A stretch of 64,000 nt of DNA from positions 1-64,000 of the forward strand of contig NZ_JACBJQ010000001.1 in NCBI RefSeq assembly GCF_013404075.1, given 5' to 3'. This DNA comes from Mycolicibacterium vinylchloridicum (GTDB taxonomy: Bacteria; Actinomycetota; Actinomycetes; Mycobacteriales; Mycobacteriaceae). The translations under genes were made by a program, and so were the position numbers. Of the stretch, positions 54,601 through 63,178 are shown one piece after another. The stretch's first letter is position 1. Every line of letters begins with the position of its first letter. The notes below the pieces were generated by a model. That model was given only the letters and a program-made list of their open reading frames with translations. It did not search any database and was not told the DNA's origin.

Positions 54601-55188
54601 TCAGACCGCCTCGGCCAGAAGCTCGCCGGCGTCGATCGTCGGGTCGCCTTTCTTCCAGTTGCAGGCGCACAGCTCGTCGGACTGCAACGCATCGAGGACC
54701 CGCAGTACCTCTTCGACGTTGCGGCCGACCGAACCTGCTGTGACGGATACGAACTGGATCTCGTTGTTGGGATCGACGATGAAGGTCGCGCGATCGGCAA
54801 CGCCGTCGGCGTTGAGCACGCCCGTCGCCAAACACAGCTCGCGCTTGAGATCCGAGACCATCGGGAACGGCAGCTTCTTGAGATCCTCGTGCTGGGCCCG
54901 CCACTGGAAGTGCACGAACTCGTTGTCGACCGACACCCCGAGAACCTGCGCGTCGCGGTCGGAGAACTCGTCATTGAGCTTGCCGAACGCAGCGATCTCA
55001 GTCGGGCACACGAACGTGAAGTCCTTGGGCCAGAAGAAGACAATGCGCCATTTACCCGGGGCGTCCGAGCTCGTCACCTGGATGAAATAGTCGTCGGGCT
55101 GCTTGGCATCGACCTTGGACAAGTCACCGCCGACCACTGCCTTCAGGTCGTAGTCCGGGAACTGATCACCGATCGTCAATAGAGCCAT
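54601..55188 (-). CDS. ahpC: Alkyl hydroperoxide reductase AhpC
   Basis: A 195-residue peroxiredoxin. Start [11 protein letters not shown] at 55188; an ATG four codons earlier is in frame. The peroxidatic cysteine is C61 in TFVCPTE and resolving cysteines lie in SDELCACNW (174 and 176). It removes H2O2, organic peroxides and peroxynitrite in the cytosol. In M. tuberculosis ahpCD lies beside oxyR'; here no oxyR adjoins and the operon sits next to a galE-like gene. An inverted repeat lies 31 bp upstream. Confidence 0.96.
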   Translation of the reverse strand: MALLTIGDQFPDYDLKAVVGGDLSKVDAKQPDDYFIQVTSSDAPGKWRIVFFWPKDFTFVCPTEIAAFGKLNDEFSDRDAQVLGVSVDNEFVHFQWRAQHEDLKKLPFPMVSDLKRELCLATGVLNADGVADRATFIVDPNNEIQFVSVTAGSVGRNVEEVLRVLDALQSDELCACNWKKGDPTIDAGELLAEAV

Positions 55189-55218
55189 GGTTGTCACCAC
55201 TTCCTCGAATATCTAAAT

Positions 55219-55231
55219 TGGAACCATTCCA
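55219..55231. promoter_or_regulatory. Inverted repeat upstream of ahpC
   Basis: TGGAA-N3-TTCCA with perfect 5-bp arms lies 31 bp upstream of the ahpC ATG. An AT-rich stretch between it and the gene could hold the -10. It is a candidate site for a peroxide-responsive or stress regulator; the regulator is unknown. Confidence 0.35.
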
Positions 55232-55362
55232 GATTCTGCCAGGCGAAGCGCAGTTTGGTCAGGCCCCGGCGCCGGAAGGTGACCATTGTCACCAGTTCCG
55301 AGGATCGGCGTCACAACATTCAAATACACACGGGGCGAACGTATTTAGGAATGTGGCGCGGC

Positions 55363-56394
55363 TCACGCACGCAGTGGGGCGGACGCGAAGTCCCGCAACC
55401 CGTCATCCGGGTCGATTGCGGACCGGAAGCCAAGAATCCGTTCAGCCCGAGCCGGGTCGGCGACGATGTGGCGGACGTCGCCGCTGCGGTATTGGCCCGT
55501 GACCACCGGCGCGGCTCCGCCGCGGGCCTCGCTGAGCCGCGCGGCCACCGTCATGATCGAGATCGGCCGGCCCGAGCAGACGTTTGCGGCCAGGAAACCG
55601 CCTTCCTCCGAACCGATCGCCGCGACATTGGCGGCCGCGACGTCGTCGACGTGGACGAAATCGCGCATCTGCCCGCCGTCCTCGTAAACCCTTGGTGGTT
55701 CGCCTTTTTCGAGTGACGACCGAAATATCGCGGCCACTCCCGAGTACGGGGTGTCACGTGGCATACCTGGGCCGTACACGTTGTGATAACGCAGCGCGAC
55801 GACCGAGCCACCAGTCGACTCGGACCACGCCAGCGCGTAGTGCTCCTGGGCGACCTTGCTGGCGGCGTACAGACTCCGCGGGCGCAGCGGTGCATCCTCA
55901 CCGACCAGTTGCCAGGACAGTTCCTCCCCGCCGACCGGGCAGCGGTGCTCGAACAGGCCGGCGTCCAGATCGGAGCGGGTGCGCGGCGCCGGATCGACCG
56001 CGCCGTGCACCGGACACCGGTATCCGCCCTGGCCGTACACGACCATCGACGACGCCAGCACCAACCGATGTACCCCGGCGGAGAACATCTGCGCCAACAG
56101 CACGGCGGTGCCGTGGTCGTTGTGCGATGCGTAGGACGGCGCGTCGGCGGCGTTGACCCCCGCACCGACGACCGCGGCCTGATGACAAACAGCATCGACT
56201 CCGGAAAGCAAGCGCCCCAATGCATCCGCGTCACGCACATCGACCCGATGACAGCCATCGGGCAACACGCCACCGGGGCCGTGGGCGGCGTCGAGCATGA
56301 CGTCGACCGCGACCACCTCGTGGCCCTCGGCCAGCAGGGCAGCCTGCACGCGGCTTCCGATGAACCCGGCAGCGCCGGTCAGCAGCACCTTCAC
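55363..56394 (-). CDS. galE3: GalE-type NAD-dependent epimerase/dehydratase
   Basis: 343 residues from a GTG overlapping the MTA phosphorylase stop (GTGA). Extended SDR with TGAAGFIGSR near 6-15, the catalytic Tyr/Lys in YAASK near 173 and HNVYGPGM near 200. It epimerises or dehydrates an NDP-sugar. The symbol follows Rv0536 by position; substrate specificity is not shown by the sequence. Confidence 0.88.
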   Translation of the reverse strand: MKVLLTGAAGFIGSRVQAALLAEGHEVVAVDVMLDAAHGPGGVLPDGCHRVDVRDADALGRLLSGVDAVCHQAAVVGAGVNAADAPSYASHNDHGTAVLLAQMFSAGVHRLVLASSMVVYGQGGYRCPVHGAVDPAPRTRSDLDAGLFEHRCPVGGEELSWQLVGEDAPLRPRSLYAASKVAQEHYALAWSESTGGSVVALRYHNVYGPGMPRDTPYSGVAAIFRSSLEKGEPPRVYEDGGQMRDFVHVDDVAAANVAAIGSEEGGFLAANVCSGRPISIMTVAARLSEARGGAAPVVTGQYRSGDVRHIVADPARAERILGFRSAIDPDDGLRDFASAPLRA

Positions 56395-57167
56395 GGCAGG
56401 TCGAAGGGCAACTCGACACCCTCGTGCGCAAGGCAATGCGTACACACGCGGTCCGAGGGCACCTGATCGATCGCTTCGTGTACCAGCTTCTTGAACGGCG
56501 CCATGTTCTTCTCGAACTCCGCGAAGACATCGACCGCGCGCACGCCGGCGCCGACATCGATGCCTGCATCCAGATCTGTCACCAATGCGATTGCGGCATA
56601 ACACATTTCCAGTTCACGAGCCAAGACCGCCTCGGGATACCCGGTCATGTTGATCAGGGCGAACCCCTCACGTGCGAACCACTGACTCTCGGCACGGGTG
56701 GAGAACCGCGGACCCTGCACCACCACCATGGTGCCGCCGTCGACAACCCCGGGCAGATCAACGGCCGCCGCGCGCAGCGCCGGGCAGTACGGGTCGGCAA
56801 AGCCGACGTGGATTCCGCCGGAGTCGAAATACGTGTCGTCGCGGCCACGGGTTCTGTCGACCAACTGATCGGGCACGACGACCGCACCGGGACCCAGGTC
56901 CGGCGTGAGGCTGCCCACCGCGCACGGCCCGAAAACCCGCCGGACACCAATGGCGCGGAGCGCCCACATATTGGCCCGATACGGCACGGTATGCGGCGAG
57001 AATTCGTGGCTCAGGCCGTGCCGCGGCAGGAAGGCTACTTCGTGCCGGCCTACCCGACCGACAGTGATCGGCCCGCTCGGCTCGCCATAGGGAGTGTCCA
57101 GGTTCAGGCTGCGCGCGTCGGAGCCGAAGAAGGTATAGAAGCCGCTGCCGCCGATGACTCCGAGCAT
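56391..57167 (-). CDS. mtnP: S-methyl-5'-thioadenosine / purine nucleoside phosphorylase
   Basis: A 258-residue trimeric-type phosphorylase of the PNP/MTAP family; counterpart of Rv0535. Starts MLGVIGGSGFY, with FLPRHG near 48 (phosphate site), PHTVPYRANMWALRAIGVRRV near 60-80 and substrate segment INMTGYPEAVLARELEMCYA near 170-190. It cleaves methylthioadenosine to adenine for salvage. The GTGA overlap with the epimerase implies co-translation. Confidence 0.93.
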   Translation of the reverse strand: MLGVIGGSGFYTFFGSDARSLNLDTPYGEPSGPITVGRVGRHEVAFLPRHGLSHEFSPHTVPYRANMWALRAIGVRRVFGPCAVGSLTPDLGPGAVVVPDQLVDRTRGRDDTYFDSGGIHVGFADPYCPALRAAAVDLPGVVDGGTMVVVQGPRFSTRAESQWFAREGFALINMTGYPEAVLARELEMCYAAIALVTDLDAGIDVGAGVRAVDVFAEFEKNMAPFKKLVHEAIDQVPSDRVCTHCLAHEGVELPFDLP

Positions 57168-57181
57168 TCGACCATTGTGGG

Positions 57182-57787
57182 CTATCCCCGATTGCGCTGG
57201 CTATCCGGCGCGTCGGGCGCCACTTCAGCCGCCTTCAATCTGACGCTGATCCGCCGGCACCCGTCACCGAGGGCGATCATCTGCCGTCTGCTCAGTTCAT
57301 CCAGAAAGTGGGCGCGCACCAACCGGGAATAGGTTTCGAGCGCGGCCGCGATGAGCCTGTCGCCCTCTCTGGTGATCATCGCCAGCACCCGCCTCCCGTC
57401 AGCACTGCTCGTCTCCCGGCGGGCCAACCGGCGTCGCTCGAGGCGTTGGATCTGTTGGGTCAAGGCGCTGGGGGTCACCATCAGCATGTCGGCGAGGGTG
57501 CCCATCTGGCTGGGACCGCTGCTCTTCAGATGCGACAACAGCTGGACGTCGGCCAGGCTCAACTTGTGCTGTTGCAGCAGACCACGGTTGACGACCGACT
57601 GCAGCGCCAGGGCCACCGACTCGAAATGCAGCCACGCACTCGCTTCGAGGTCGTCGAACCCGAGGCTCAGGTACCTTTGGTGTGCGGACCGAAAACCGTT
57701 GCCCGCGTTCGGTTGCCATTCAAGCCGCGGCAGCGGGTCCGCCACCCATTGGGCAGAGGACCCGCCATCCGCATCGTCGTGATGCAT
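57182..57787 (-). CDS. MarR-family transcriptional regulator
   Basis: A 201-residue protein. A 45-residue polar N-terminal extension precedes the winged-helix domain: LSLADVQLLSHLKSSGPSQM near 78-97, SALTQQIQRLERRRLARRE near 107-125 (recognition helix and start of wing), DGRRVLAMITREG near 130. The dimerisation helices flank it. The ligand is unknown. It lies 8 bp after the secreted-protein gene and 14 bp before MTA phosphorylase, so a single transcript is likely. Confidence 0.9.
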   Translation of the reverse strand: MHHDDADGGSSAQWVADPLPRLEWQPNAGNGFRSAHQRYLSLGFDDLEASAWLHFESVALALQSVVNRGLLQQHKLSLADVQLLSHLKSSGPSQMGTLADMLMVTPSALTQQIQRLERRRLARRETSSADGRRVLAMITREGDRLIAAALETYSRLVRAHFLDELSRRQMIALGDGCRRISVRLKAAEVAPDAPDSQRNRG

Positions 57788-57795
57788 CCAGTGGC

Positions 57796-58878
57796 CTACG
57801 AGGCTGCGTTACCACCGCGGTGCGGTCGAGCACTCTTGGCACCGGTCGACGTCTTGGCGCCCGTGGACTTCTTGGCACCAGCGGCAGCGCGATCGGCCTT
57901 CGTCGCCTTCTTGCCGGTCGCTCGCGGACCCGTGGTCCTCGCCGATCCGGCAGTGCCCGACTTCGCCGCGGCCGCCTCAGCGCCGGCGGTGGGCTTGGCG
58001 ACCTTTGCGGCACCGGTGGGAGCCGGAGCGCCGATCGCGGTGGCGATCGTCTGCGGAATCGTCACCAGCAGCGAGTACATGATGCCCTGGTTGAAGCCGC
58101 TGCTGTCGGGCGGAGTGAGAAGGCCCGGGTACAGCGTCCCGTCCGTCGTCGTGTAGCCGTTGATGATCGCGGTGGCGAGGTTCGGCCCGAGGTCGAAGAC
58201 CGCCTGGGCGGCCGCCGAGTAGTCCTTGTCGTTGAGGGCGTCGACGAATGCCTGCGCGGTGTCGCCCGTCGCGCGGATCACGCCACCGATGGGCCCGACG
58301 ACACCGAGAACCAGATTGAGCAGTGTCCCAAGACCGGTGGCTGCCTGCACCGCCGCGTTGAGGTTGGTGGTGATCTGTCCGGGGATAGCGACAACCGGGA
58401 AGAACGGCAGTCCGACGTTCAGGACGATGCCCAGGACCGCATCGCTCAGCGTGGCACCCGCCGCGGCCGGCTCCCCGTCACGAAGCTGTTGGAACGCGGT
58501 CTGGAGAGCCTGCGGAAACGTCGTCGTGAAGTAGTCGATTGCCGCCTTTGCCCCATCCCCGAGCGCGGTCGCGACAATCTGGCCGTAGCCGATCCAGTTC
58601 GACGCCGTCTGACGAAGGACGGGTGCGGGGTCGGCGAGCCACGCTGAGCCAAGGACACCCGCGTTTGTTACGGCCTGGGTGAAGACATCCACCCACGGCG
58701 CGATGGGGTTGGGCAGCGCGGCGAGTTCGACTGCGACGTTCGAAACGGCAGCGGGGACATTGACTTCCGGCAACGACAACGCGACCGAACCGACTGGCTG
58801 TATCGGTGACAACGCGATGGCACTGGCTCCGACCAGCGCTACGCCAGTCGCAACGGTTGAACGCACAGCTATGTGCAT
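57796..58878 (-). CDS. Secreted protein with Lys/Ala-rich C-terminal tail
   Basis: 360 residues from an ATG at 58878 that begins a signal peptide (hydrophobic core about 8-28). The middle, about 35-280, is a Gly/Ala/Leu-rich hydrophobic domain like PE-family-associated C-terminal domains in mycobacteria, but no PE motif is present. The last 75 residues are Lys/Ala/Thr/Ser-rich and strongly basic. Function unknown. A -10-like TACAAT lies about 65 bp upstream on the minus strand. Confidence 0.75.
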   Translation of the reverse strand: MHIAVRSTVATGVALVGASAIALSPIQPVGSVALSLPEVNVPAAVSNVAVELAALPNPIAPWVDVFTQAVTNAGVLGSAWLADPAPVLRQTASNWIGYGQIVATALGDGAKAAIDYFTTTFPQALQTAFQQLRDGEPAAAGATLSDAVLGIVLNVGLPFFPVVAIPGQITTNLNAAVQAATGLGTLLNLVLGVVGPIGGVIRATGDTAQAFVDALNDKDYSAAAQAVFDLGPNLATAIINGYTTTDGTLYPGLLTPPDSSGFNQGIMYSLLVTIPQTIATAIGAPAPTGAAKVAKPTAGAEAAAAKSGTAGSARTTGPRATGKKATKADRAAAGAKKSTGAKTSTGAKSARPHRGGNAAS

Positions 58879-59559
58879 GTTTACTCCCGTCAAGGCAATC
58901 ACTTGGACGCGGCAAACGCTAACTGAGTGAAAGCTGAGAATTGTATGCATTCACCGAAGTGCTTACGGGTCCGTCAGGGGCGCACCGCGCCGCGCAATCG
59001 CCACCGTTCAGAGACATGCAGGTAAGGGCAGTCAAACCCCACCGATGGCAAACAATGTCGTCCCGCTAAATTACTTTAGAGTAGCAACAAGTCAACGGCA
59101 GAATGAAACTTGTTATCGGGAACTATTTTATTAACTGAACACTTTCGACAACGTGTCACCACCCGACTATTACTACCCGTTATGCGGATCACGATGGTTT
59201 GCTGAATCCGCACATTGCTGACATGCCGTCGTATGCTTCCGGCGTCGCCGGTCACCCGATCGTGGCTATCGAATCAACTAGGCGATGGGCAAAGGCGAGT
59301 ACACCCGTTGAGGTGTTTTCAGCAGCGGTCGGCGCGGCCCGGATCGGGACAGACACCACGCCTGGCTAATGAATGCAAAAGTGCGGACAAGACCCGGCAG
59401 CTACACCCGGTTCACCACCGCCCCGTGCGGTCAGCAAATACCCGTTCGCCACGATGTCGGCACGCAGATCGCTGCTCGGCCAACGAATACGCGGGGGAAA
59501 TCGCCACCCCCGCGACAGCCGCCCGAGACCCGCCCGAGGTGCGTGGGACGATTGCTGGC
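58879..59559. other. Long low-GC intergenic region between the secreted protein and menA
   Basis: 681 bp hold no convincing gene. The left part (58920-59160) is AT-rich: a TACAAT -10-like hexamer at 58940-58945 (minus) and a perfect stem AACAAGT/ACTTGTT at 59086-59092 and 59108-59114. The right part has the base composition of coding DNA but no conserved frame. Promoters for both divergent genes must be here; a small RNA cannot be excluded. Confidence 0.5.
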
Positions 59560-60429
59560 ATGGCGAGCATCGCGCAATGGGTCGAGGGGGCCAGGCCCAG
59601 AACTCTGCCCAACGCGATCGCGCCGGTGATCGCGGGCACCGGCGCGGCAGCGTGGTTGCACGGTGCCGTGTGGTGGAAGGCCCTGCTGGCCCTTGCCGTT
59701 TCGGTCGCGCTCATCGTCGGCGTTAACTTCGCCAACGACTACTCCGATGGCATCCGCGGCACCGACGACGAGCGTGCGGGACCGCTGCGCCTGGTCGGCT
59801 CCAAAGTGGCGACCCCGCGTGCGGTGCTGACTGCCGCGATCGTCAGCCTTGCGGTGGGAGCACTCGCCGGTCTGGCGCTGGCCATCGTCAGTGCCCCGTG
59901 GCTGATCGCGGTCGGCGTGGTCTGTATCGCCGGCGCGTGGCTCTACACCGGCGGCTCGCGGCCCTACGGCTACGCCGGCTTCGGCGAGGTGGCCGTGTTC
60001 GTGTTCTTCGGGCTCGTCGCCGTCCTGGGCACGCAGTACACCCAGGCGCTGCGAGTGGACTGGGTCGGCCTGGCCTTGGCCGTCGCGACGGGTGCGCTGT
60101 CGTCGGCCGTGCTGGTCGCCAACAATCTGCGCGACATCCCGACCGATCGGGTGGCAGGAAAGCTGACCCTGGCGGTCCGTCTCGGCGACCGCCGCACCCG
60201 GGTGTTCTACCAGTCCCTGCTCGGGCTGGCCGGCGTGCTGACGTTGGTCCTGATGCTCGCCACACCGTGGTGCGCGGTCGGGTTGGTCGCGGCGCCGCTG
60301 GCGGTGCGCGCGGCGGGCCCGGTGCGTCGCGGCCTCGGCGGCCGCGAGCTCATCCCGGTGCTGCGCGACACCGGCCTGACCATGCTGGTCTGGTCCGTCG
60401 CGGTGACGTCGGCCCTGGTGTTCGGCTAG
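59560..60429 (+). CDS. menA: 1,4-Dihydroxy-2-naphthoate polyprenyltransferase MenA
   Basis: A 289-residue integral membrane UbiA-family enzyme that attaches the polyprenyl tail to DHNA with loss of CO2. Eight or nine transmembrane helices. The first Asp-rich motif is [12 protein letters not shown] (about 50-61), the second [10 protein letters not shown] (about 189-198). The ATG at 59560 gives [19 protein letters not shown]. Donor tail comes from GrcC1-type synthases, and MenG then methylates the ring. Its TAG shares CTAG with convergent DUF4229. Confidence 0.96.
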   Translation: MASIAQWVEGARPRTLPNAIAPVIAGTGAAAWLHGAVWWKALLALAVSVALIVGVNFANDYSDGIRGTDDERAGPLRLVGSKVATPRAVLTAAIVSLAVGALAGLALAIVSAPWLIAVGVVCIAGAWLYTGGSRPYGYAGFGEVAVFVFFGLVAVLGTQYTQALRVDWVGLALAVATGALSSAVLVANNLRDIPTDRVAGKLTLAVRLGDRRTRVFYQSLLGLAGVLTLVLMLATPWCAVGLVAAPLAVRAAGPVRRGLGGRELIPVLRDTGLTMLVWSVAVTSALVFG

Positions 60430-60749
60430 TCGGACGGCTTTTTTCCGCGCAGCCGCGCCTGCAGCTGTTCGCGGTCGCGGCGGCGGCGTTCGTCGACCAG
60501 TGCGATGCTCGCGGTGGCGCGCTTGCGCAACGGGGCGAGAACCCAGATTCCGAGCGGCAGGGCGATCACGATCGCGAACAACAGAGCCACGATGAGCGGG
60601 AATTCGCGGATCCCGATCAGCTGCGCGATGTAGTAGATCGCTGCGGTGAGGGCGACCACCAAAGCGATCCGCGCGGCGGTATAGATGAGGACGTCGCGCG
60701 CCAAGCGAGCGGCCGATCCTGAGATCTGGTTGTCCGAATTGTCCGACAC
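60426..60749 (-). CDS. DUF4229 membrane protein
   Basis: 107 residues from a GTG at 60749; a longer frame begins 12 codons earlier. Two transmembrane segments at about 22-42 and 48-70, then a basic cytosolic tail ([22 protein letters not shown]-like). Fits DUF4229 and matches Rv0531 in position. Function unknown. It is divergent from the 53-residue membrane protein by 47 bp. Confidence 0.82.
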   Translation of the reverse strand: MSDNSDNQISGSAARLARDVLIYTAARIALVVALTAAIYYIAQLIGIREFPLIVALLFAIVIALPLGIWVLAPLRKRATASIALVDERRRRDREQLQARLRGKKPSD

Positions 60750-60796
60750 GGCGCCGAGCCTACCGACGCGCGTATATTCGGACAAAGGAGGTTTAC

Positions 60797-60958
60797 GTGC
60801 TGTACCTGCTCTTAGTCCTGATCATCGCCGCCGCGGTCTATGTCGGCTGGCGTGCGATCCGGGCCCAGTCGAACCGGACGAAGACCAGGGTGGTCGGCCC
60901 CGACGACGATCCGGACTTCCTGTGGCGGCTGAGCCACGGAGACAACAACCCGCGCTAG
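60797..60958 (+). CDS. 53-residue single-helix membrane protein
   Basis: A GTG preceded by a perfect AAAGGAGG Shine-Dalgarno six nt upstream opens a 53-residue frame. One N-terminal transmembrane helix (about 2-18) is followed by a charged tail ending WRLSHGDNNPR. It is the counterpart of the small gene Rv0530A. The ideal ribosome site and the CTAG-interlocked stop with the MinD-like gene support it as real. Role unknown. Confidence 0.8.
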   Translation: MLYLLLVLIIAAAVYVGWRAIRAQSNRTKTRVVGPDDDPDFLWRLSHGDNNPR

Positions 60959-62133
60959 CCGAACCGCTCGCTGGTGTCAGCGGCGGGGAATCCGTCGGCC
61001 ACCACCGCGGCCAGGTGGACGAGAGCCTCTCGAGTCTTCGGCTTCAGCCGGTCGAGTTCGACCTCCGCCCCCTCCTCGAGATGCGGGTCGAACGGTACGA
61101 CACACACCGCGCGGCAGCGCCGGGAGAAGTGGTCGACCACCTTCTGCAGGTCGACCTTGCCGGTGCCCGGCCGCACCGCATTGACCACGCACACCGACCG
61201 CCGCACCAAGTCCTCGTGGCCGTGCGCATCCAGCCAGTCCAGCGTCGCCGACGCGCTACGGGCACCGTCCACCGAACCAGAACTGACCACGATCAGGGTG
61301 TCGGCGTGCTCGAGCACCGAGGCCATCGCCGAGTGCAGCAGGCCGGGCCCGCAGTCGGTGAGTACCAGGCTGTAATAGCGCTCCAGCACTGCCAGCGCCC
61401 GGTCGTAGTCGTCGGCGCTGAACGCCTCGGAGACCGTCGGATCATTTTCCGACGCCAGCACCTCGAGCCGGCTCGGACCCTGCGACGTGTAGCTGCGGAC
61501 GTCGCTGTAGCGCTCGATTCCGTCGGCGTCGCGTAACAGGTGACGGACGGTGGCCGGGGTCTCCAGCGGCACCTTCTGGCTCAGGGTGCCCCGGTCGGGG
61601 TTGGCGTCCACCGCCACCACCCGATCCCCACGGATCGTCGCGAACGTGCCACCCAAGGTGGCCGTGATCGTCGTCTTGCCGACACCGCCCTTCAGCGACA
61701 GCAAGGCGATCTTGTAGCACCCCGGCAGCGGACGGTTCACCTGCGCAGTGAGGTTGTGCTGGCGGGCGGCGCGCGGGCCGTCACCGAGGTTGATCAGCTT
61801 GCCCGACGCCACATACAGCCACCGACGCCAGCCGCCCGACGGCGGCGGCTTGACCTGCCGCAGCAGCGCACGGGTCGACAGGTCCGGGTACGGCGTCGGC
61901 GGCACTTCGGGCCGGTACGACGGCGGGTGCTCAGCGACATACTGGTTGAACAGCGGAGCTGGAGCCAGCAACGGATCCATCGGGATGCCGATGGGCGGCG
62001 TCGAGGCCAGCCAGTCCGGTTCGGGTTCCTGCGTCGCCGCCGCAGGATCGGTGAACCGCTGCTCTGTGCGGAACACCGTTGTCGCATCAGTCAATTCGTG
62101 ACCCCGACGGGGTGCAGGATTGGACACGGGCAC
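60955..62133 (-). CDS. MinD/ParA-like ATPase (EspI-like)
   Basis: 392 residues. A Pro-rich, low-complexity N-terminus (about 1-120) precedes a deviant-Walker ATPase domain: KGGVGKTT at 148-155, DANPDRG near 173, LTDCGPG near 235. Layout resembles mycobacterial EspI/Rv0530 proteins linked to ESX secretion or positioning, but no ESX genes are here. It lies 71 bp from the ccsB stop on the same strand. Membrane partner unknown. Confidence 0.88.
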   Translation of the reverse strand: MPVSNPAPRRGHELTDATTVFRTEQRFTDPAAATQEPEPDWLASTPPIGIPMDPLLAPAPLFNQYVAEHPPSYRPEVPPTPYPDLSTRALLRQVKPPPSGGWRRWLYVASGKLINLGDGPRAARQHNLTAQVNRPLPGCYKIALLSLKGGVGKTTITATLGGTFATIRGDRVVAVDANPDRGTLSQKVPLETPATVRHLLRDADGIERYSDVRSYTSQGPSRLEVLASENDPTVSEAFSADDYDRALAVLERYYSLVLTDCGPGLLHSAMASVLEHADTLIVVSSGSVDGARSASATLDWLDAHGHEDLVRRSVCVVNAVRPGTGKVDLQKVVDHFSRRCRAVCVVPFDPHLEEGAEVELDRLKPKTREALVHLAAVVADGFPAADTSERFG

Positions 62134-62203
62134 TTCCCCCTGACATATCGTTTCGGGTTGGGTGTTTTCGTGGGTGTCCTTCCGACCCTAGCGCAACGTC
62201 GGG

Positions 62204-63178
62204 TCAGCCCACCCCGGCGTAGGAGTGCAGTCCGGTCACCACCAGGTTGATGAAGAACAGGTTGAAGACCATCGCGACGAAGCCGACGACGTTGATCCAA
62301 GCGGCTTTCTTGTCCCGCCAACCCGCGGTCGAGCGGGCGTGGAGATACGCGGCGTACACCACCCAGGCGATGAAGGCGACCGTCTCCTTGGGGTCCCAAC
62401 CCCAGTAGCGGCCCCATGCCTCTTCGGCCCAAATCGCGCCGAAGATCACACCGAAACCGAAAATCGGGAACGCGAAAATCGTTGTGCGGTATGCGATTCG
62501 GTCCAGTGTCTGTGCGTCAGGCAGGCGCTGGACGATCCTTGCGAGCGCGCCGTCGTGCTCCGGAGCGGCCAACGGCGACATCTTCAGCAGGAACAAGATG
62601 CTGGCCACGCCCCCGACCAGGAACACACCCGAGCCGAGGCTGACCACCGACACGTGGATCGGCAGCCAATAGGACTGCAGCGCGGGCATCACCGGGGCGG
62701 CGTTGGAGTACAGCCACTTGCCAGAAACGGCCAGCAGGATCAGCACCGGCAGCAGCACGAACGCCCACAGCGCGCGGTACTGCGGTTTACGCAGCACGAT
62801 CGCGGCCGCGACCAGACCGCAGAAACTGGTCAGGTTGATGAACTCGTACATGTTGCCCCACGGCACCCGGGAGGTGGCCAGCCCGCGTAACACGATGCAG
62901 GCGAACAACAGCGCGATGCCGACGTAGACCAGCGACAGGCCGGCCTTGCCGATGCGTTCGTCGGCCGACGCGCGCGGCTTTTCGACGACGACACCGGGTC
63001 GGTCACTGTTGGCGGTCACCCCCGCCGCGACGAGCTCGCGGGCCTCGACCTTGCGGCCGCGGCTGTAGGCGAGTTCGACGGCCAGCAAGAGCAGCGCGCC
63101 GACAAGAACGATGATCGATGAGGTGAAAGCCCAGTCTGAGTAACGGGCCAGTCCGATGTCGACGTGCTCGGTATTCAC
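62204..63178 (-). CDS. ccsB: Cytochrome c biogenesis protein CcsB
   Basis: 324 residues from a GTG overlapping the resB stop. About eight transmembrane helices. The haem-handling WWD segment is WGRYWGWDPKET near 265-276, with flanking histidines in LPIHVSVVS near 170 and LHARS near 287. With ResB it forms the system II complex that exports haem and attaches it to apocytochrome c outside the membrane. Counterpart of Rv0529 (named ccsA in M. tuberculosis). Confidence 0.95.
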   Translation of the reverse strand: MNTEHVDIGLARYSDWAFTSSIIVLVGALLLLAVELAYSRGRKVEARELVAAGVTANSDRPGVVVEKPRASADERIGKAGLSLVYVGIALLFACIVLRGLATSRVPWGNMYEFINLTSFCGLVAAAIVLRKPQYRALWAFVLLPVLILLAVSGKWLYSNAAPVMPALQSYWLPIHVSVVSLGSGVFLVGGVASILFLLKMSPLAAPEHDGALARIVQRLPDAQTLDRIAYRTTIFAFPIFGFGVIFGAIWAEEAWGRYWGWDPKETVAFIAWVVYAAYLHARSTAGWRDKKAAWINVVGFVAMVFNLFFINLVVTGLHSYAGVG

